Shown piece after piece: positions 60,096 through 64,000 of a DNA stretch of 64,000 nucleotides (position 1 is its first letter; the number at the start of each line of letters is the position of its first letter). A program made the position numbers and the translations under genes. The notes under the pieces are model-generated. The model worked only from the letters and a program-made list of their open reading frames with translations. It did no database searches and had not been told where the DNA came from. Source of the stretch: Primulina eburnea (lineage: Eukaryota > Streptophyta > Magnoliopsida > Lamiales > Gesneriaceae); assembly GCF_022965805.1 (NCBI RefSeq), contig NC_133104.1:20507071-20571070 (forward strand), written 5' to 3'.

Positions 60096-62288
60096 TGAAA
60101 GGGATCGATATACGGTGTTCAAAATCGCAACGGAAGCACAAAAGTGTTTTCAAAACATGAAAACCGAAATTTTGGTATAAAATTTTTTTTTTTTTTTTTT
60201 TTTTTAAAATTGAACACCATGTACTAGTTGTGCAAACATATACAAAAATCTCAACTTTCAAGCATAGGGTGTTGAGAAAATTACCTATCAATCACAAGGA
60301 TTGATTTTATGGCTCCAACTAAGGTGTAAACACCTTAGCTCTTGAAGGTAGACAATCTACAAGCTCCACCTTTCTTTTGGACTCCTTTCTTCCAATCAAG
60401 CCCACCACCAACTAGGTAGATCCCCTCACATTTTGCACTAGAAAAATGTGAGAATTTTTCAAAGAGAAGATAGTGTTTTCTCCAACAAATTGAAGAACAC
60501 AAAAGGAAGGAAAAATGGAGAGAATAATGAGAGAAGTTTCGGCCATGGAGGTGCAAGAATGAGGGAGGATGAGTTGTCTTGGGGTTGAGAAAAGTTAAAA
60601 GCAAAAGGTGCATGCCTTGCATTATTTAAATAAAAAGTAATCTCCAACCCTTCACCTCCCATGCATGCATATAATATAGTTTTTAATCAAATTAAAAACT
60701 TTGGACTAAATTTAATTATCTCAAACACATTTGAGACTAATTAAACATTACTTGAATTTACTCAAGTCCCACTAGTTTAAATAATTATTTTAATTGAGCT
60801 CTACAAGACTCAATATTATTTAATTAATCCAACACTTGAATTAATTTAATTATTTGGGCTCTACTAGGTCCACTAGTGTCTAATTAATTCAACACTTGAA
60901 TTAATTTAATTTAGTCCATAATAATGTTTATGAAAATCACAATTTTCAAATACATTATTCACTTGGCCAAATTTTAATTTAGGAACACTTCCATAAATTA
61001 AAAATTTACATTTCTCTCATAGAAGTCATACTTCTATTTTTTCTTTACACTTATAAACTCATTTATAAGTCGTTCAACACATTTAACTATTTTCTCCTTT
61101 ATAGAAGTCATACTTCTAATTTTCCTTACGCTCATAAACTCCTTTATAAGCCGTTCAACACATTGAACTATTTTTACTTCTCAACGGGATCTAGAAAGCT
61201 AGTACTTGTGTGGCCCTCAATGGTTCATTGATACAACTAGCCGTGGGTTCACATCTCTATGTGATTCGGACTAAACATGTCCTTATATGAGCATACCCCA
61301 ATTGCTCCATTCTTATTTATCAACACCTTGATAATAAGAACGTCAGAACTCAAGTCTGATAGTACCCAACCAATCATGTTAAACGCCTAGTAGCATCGCT
61401 TACATGATTCCCTAGGTATCAAATGATAGTGCCTGCAAGAACCATTCAATTATGGTTAGCGTACAGTACGGTCCCTTCAACTCATATATCCCGATCGATT
61501 CGACAACCATTGGTTTATCGAGAGTTGTCAATGAATCGATACTATGTGTCATGTTGTAGTTGCATCGATGGTGTAATCTATGAAACCCCTTTCATAATTA
61601 CAACCATACTCTGGCCAGAGATTTCGATCTACATACACATGATAACACATAGGATATCCATACCCGAAGGTAAGCGGTGAATCCCCGACTACAATGCATC
61701 GACTCCTATGTGTTTCGACATAACACCCAACCTTGCCACCTGATGACCCCATGAGAGTCGGTAAACAAGTCAAAGTGTAATTCTAGCACATAGAGTCTCA
61801 ATGTTGTCCCGGGTCATAAGGACTAATTCTGTACAACCATAAACCAGGACTTTTCCACTCGATAAGTGAGAACCACTTGGAAAGTCCTTTTATGGAGGGT
61901 TGTTCAGTGCACTCTACCAGGAGCACCTATCTGCATGTTCGGACATCACAATGTCCCCTACCAATGAAACATGGTACTCACATCGCAGATACTAGTCTCT
62001 AACTCGAGCGGCCTATATCCTTCTTAGTGGCGGCTGAATCGACTAGGAACCGTTTAGAATATACAGTATTACAAATATGAGTTTCATGATACTCATCATA
62101 TGAGCATCTCATATTCTTTCTACTATTTGTATATTCAAGGGCTTTATCTATGCAGCTAGCATGGGTATACAGATAAAGATTTGCCAAAGTAATAATTTCA
62201 AATATTATTAAAATAAAGACTGCTTATACATAGAGTTTCATTGTGAACACTCGGCCAACACTTGGCTCGACGGGCACCTACTCTAACA
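60096..62288 (-). repeat. Cop-H 3' LTR
   Basis: 2,193 bp, TGAAAGGG...CTCTAACA, followed by the polypurine tract (minus CAAGTGGGAGAT, 62289-62300) and internal sequence. It occupies the same insertion point as the solo LTR at 43844. Seven substitutions from that solo LTR, all right of position 44607 in the first copy. Confidence 0.94.
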
Positions 62289-64000
62289 ATCTCCCACTTG
62301 CACTAGAGCCAACTACCCATATGCTTAAAACCCATTGATTCGCGATGCTTGTCGAATAATGGTCCAGGTAAAGGCTTAGCTAGTGGATCAACAACATAAT
62401 CTGCGGAGCCGACTTTGTCAATAGACACTACTCTTCATTCCACAATCTCTCCGAGGATGTGGTACTTTCTCAGTACTAGTTTGGATTTCTGATGAGACCT
62501 TGGCTCCTTTGCTTGAGCTATAGCTCCCGTGTTGTCACACAACACCGGGATAGGAGCAATTCCATTAGGAATGACGTCCAACTCTTGGACGAAATTCCTT
62601 ATCCAAACAGCCTCTCTTGCTGCATCTGATGCAGCAATGTATTCGGCCTCTGTGCTGGAATCCGTATTATTGTCTTGCTTGGAACTCTTCCAAGAGACAG
62701 CAGCACCGTTGAGCATGAATACAAAACTAGAGGTTGACTTCGAGTTATCGATATCGCTTTGGAAGCTAGAGTCGGTATAGCCTTCCAATTTCAGTTCTCT
62801 ACCCCATAGACCAAGAACAACTTATTGGTCCTTCTCAACAACTTGAGGATGTCTTTCACAGCTTTCAGGTGTGGAAGACCAGGGTTCGATTGATATCTAC
62901 TCACTATACTTAGTGCCACGTCAGGACGTGTAGATATCATCACATACATGATGCTACCAATTGCCGAAGCATACGGAATGCGTGTCATCGCCACTATCTC
63001 TGCATCTGTCTCAAGAGACAGACTTGGATAGGGACACGCCATGACACATTGGTAGATGTCCTCTCATGGACTCATCCATCGAGAACCGCTTCACGATGGT
63101 ATCAATGTATGTGGACTGGGTGAGACCAAGCAATCTTCTCGATCTATCTCTATAGATATGTATCCCAATACAAAAGATGCTTCACCCAAGTCCTGCATCG
63201 AGAACCTACTCGCTAACCATATCTTAGTTGATTGCAACATTCCTACATCATTCCTAATGAGTAGAATGTCATCAACATATAACACCAGGAATGTCACAAC
63301 ACTCCCACTGACCTTCTTATACACATAGGGTTCCTCAAGATTATTAGTAAATCAAACTATTTTATTGTACTGTCGAATCTGAGGTTCCAACTCCTAGATG
63401 CCTGCTTTAGATCATAAATAGATCTCTGAAGTTTGCATACCATATGCTCACTTCCGATAGATGTAAACCCTTCAGGTTAAGACATGTAAATAACTTTCTT
63501 AAAATCCCCATTAAAAAAGTTTGTCTTGACATCCATCTGCCATATCTCATAGTCATACCATGCAGCTATGGCTAGCAAAATCCTTATGGACTTGAACATT
63601 GCGACTGGGAAAAGGTTTCCTCAAAGTCAACTCCTTGTCTTTGAGTACATCCTTTTGCCACCAATCGCGCCTTGAAGGTCAATACCTTCCCATCCGCCCC
63701 AAGTCCCTATGGGAACAGTTCCCTCAGGTGGATCCACAAGATCCTACACTTGGTTCGAATGCATGGAATTCATCTCAGATTCCATTGCTTCAAGCCACTT
63801 GGATGAATCGGCATCAGATAACGCTTCCTTGAAGGTCCATGGATCACATCCATGGTTAGGCTCATCATGGCCCTCTTCAAGAAGCTGACCATACCTCATA
63901 GGTGGTCTCGAGACTTTCTCGTATCTGCTAGGAGCTTGTATCTCCTCTCTTGGCTCTTCGGGTGTGGGTTCTATAATTGTGGGTGTCTCTCGAACTTCTT
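62289..64000 (-). pseudogene. Cop-H pol, RNase H and RT end, frameshifted
   Basis: Closest to Cop-F. RNase [37 protein letters not shown] (62435-62788). RT: LYVDDILLIRND, with Gly-to-Arg next to the catalytic motif (63091-63324). Frames are broken near 62798, 63010, 63163 and 63340-63370, several at the same places as in Cop-F, plus the same loss of about 23 bases near 63700. Ends at the window edge. Confidence 0.92.

Noticed and set aside
1..64000. Host genes, tRNA, rRNA, DNA transposons
   Set aside because: None recognised. All frames with domain motifs are retrotransposon gag or pol, and I saw no terminal inverted repeats of a DNA transposon.

Overview
This window is plant nuclear repeat DNA. 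I see no host protein gene, tRNA or rRNA. Nearly every base belongs to an LTR retrotransposon: Ty3/gypsy chromoviruses (Tekay/Del-like and CRM-like) and Ty1/copia elements of the Angela type. The initiator-Met-tRNA primer sites, the element clades and the roughly 2-kb LTRs point to a flowering plant. The species cannot be fixed from sequence alone. The density and depth of nesting suggest pericentromeric or other heterochromatin.

Layout (labels are mine). Cop-L1 (copia, minus) is the oldest layer; only part of its 5' leader and 5' LTR are seen (8944-9761). Gyp-B (minus, 2223-8943) sits in the L1 leader, and Gyp-A (minus, 1-2222) sits in Gyp-B's 3' LTR. Cop-L2 (9762-11170) sits in the L1 LTR, and Gyp-C (minus, from 11171) in the L2 LTR. 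Gyp-C is split by Cop-F (plus, 14092-23441, TSD GCTAT) and by Gyp-I, a CRM-like element (minus, from 25590). Gyp-I is split by Cop-J (minus, 27738-47662, TSD ATACC), by a solo LTR (48885-51028) and by Gyp-D (minus, from 51202). Cop-J carries the complete Gyp-E (minus, 28942-37233, TSD GTGCC) in one LTR and a solo LTR (43844-46037, TSD CAACC) in the other. The chain L1 > L2 > C > I > J > E is six levels deep. The right end (58856-64000) holds a Gyp-A-like LTR fragment, then a near-perfect repeat of 42734-46037 that here continues into a full-length copia, Cop-H.

Coding state. Gyp-E is closest to complete: gag, protease, RT, RNase H, integrase and chromodomain, broken by two in-frame TAGs and a DTG-to-DTW protease change. 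Gyp-B, Gyp-D and Cop-F keep a long gag ORF while pol is eroded. Cop-F and Cop-H share several identical pol lesions, so a pol-dead lineage has apparently been copied with enzymes supplied in trans.

Most interesting signals. (1) Six gypsy LTR families carry a tandem array of a short GC-rich, near-palindromic motif beside the TATA box, and the motif changes from family to family. (2) The copia leaders share GGGCAG/CTGCCC hairpins plus a motif repeated four times at about 90-nt spacing. (3) The copia LTRs carry a triple-hairpin module, tandemly doubled, whose changes fall mostly in the loops. (4) A duplicated locus shows a full-length element in one copy and its solo LTR in the other, with a SNP distribution that suggests the recombination point. 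(5) A burst of one-base indels at 58.27-58.86 kb beside an abrupt junction suggests poor sequence or assembly there.
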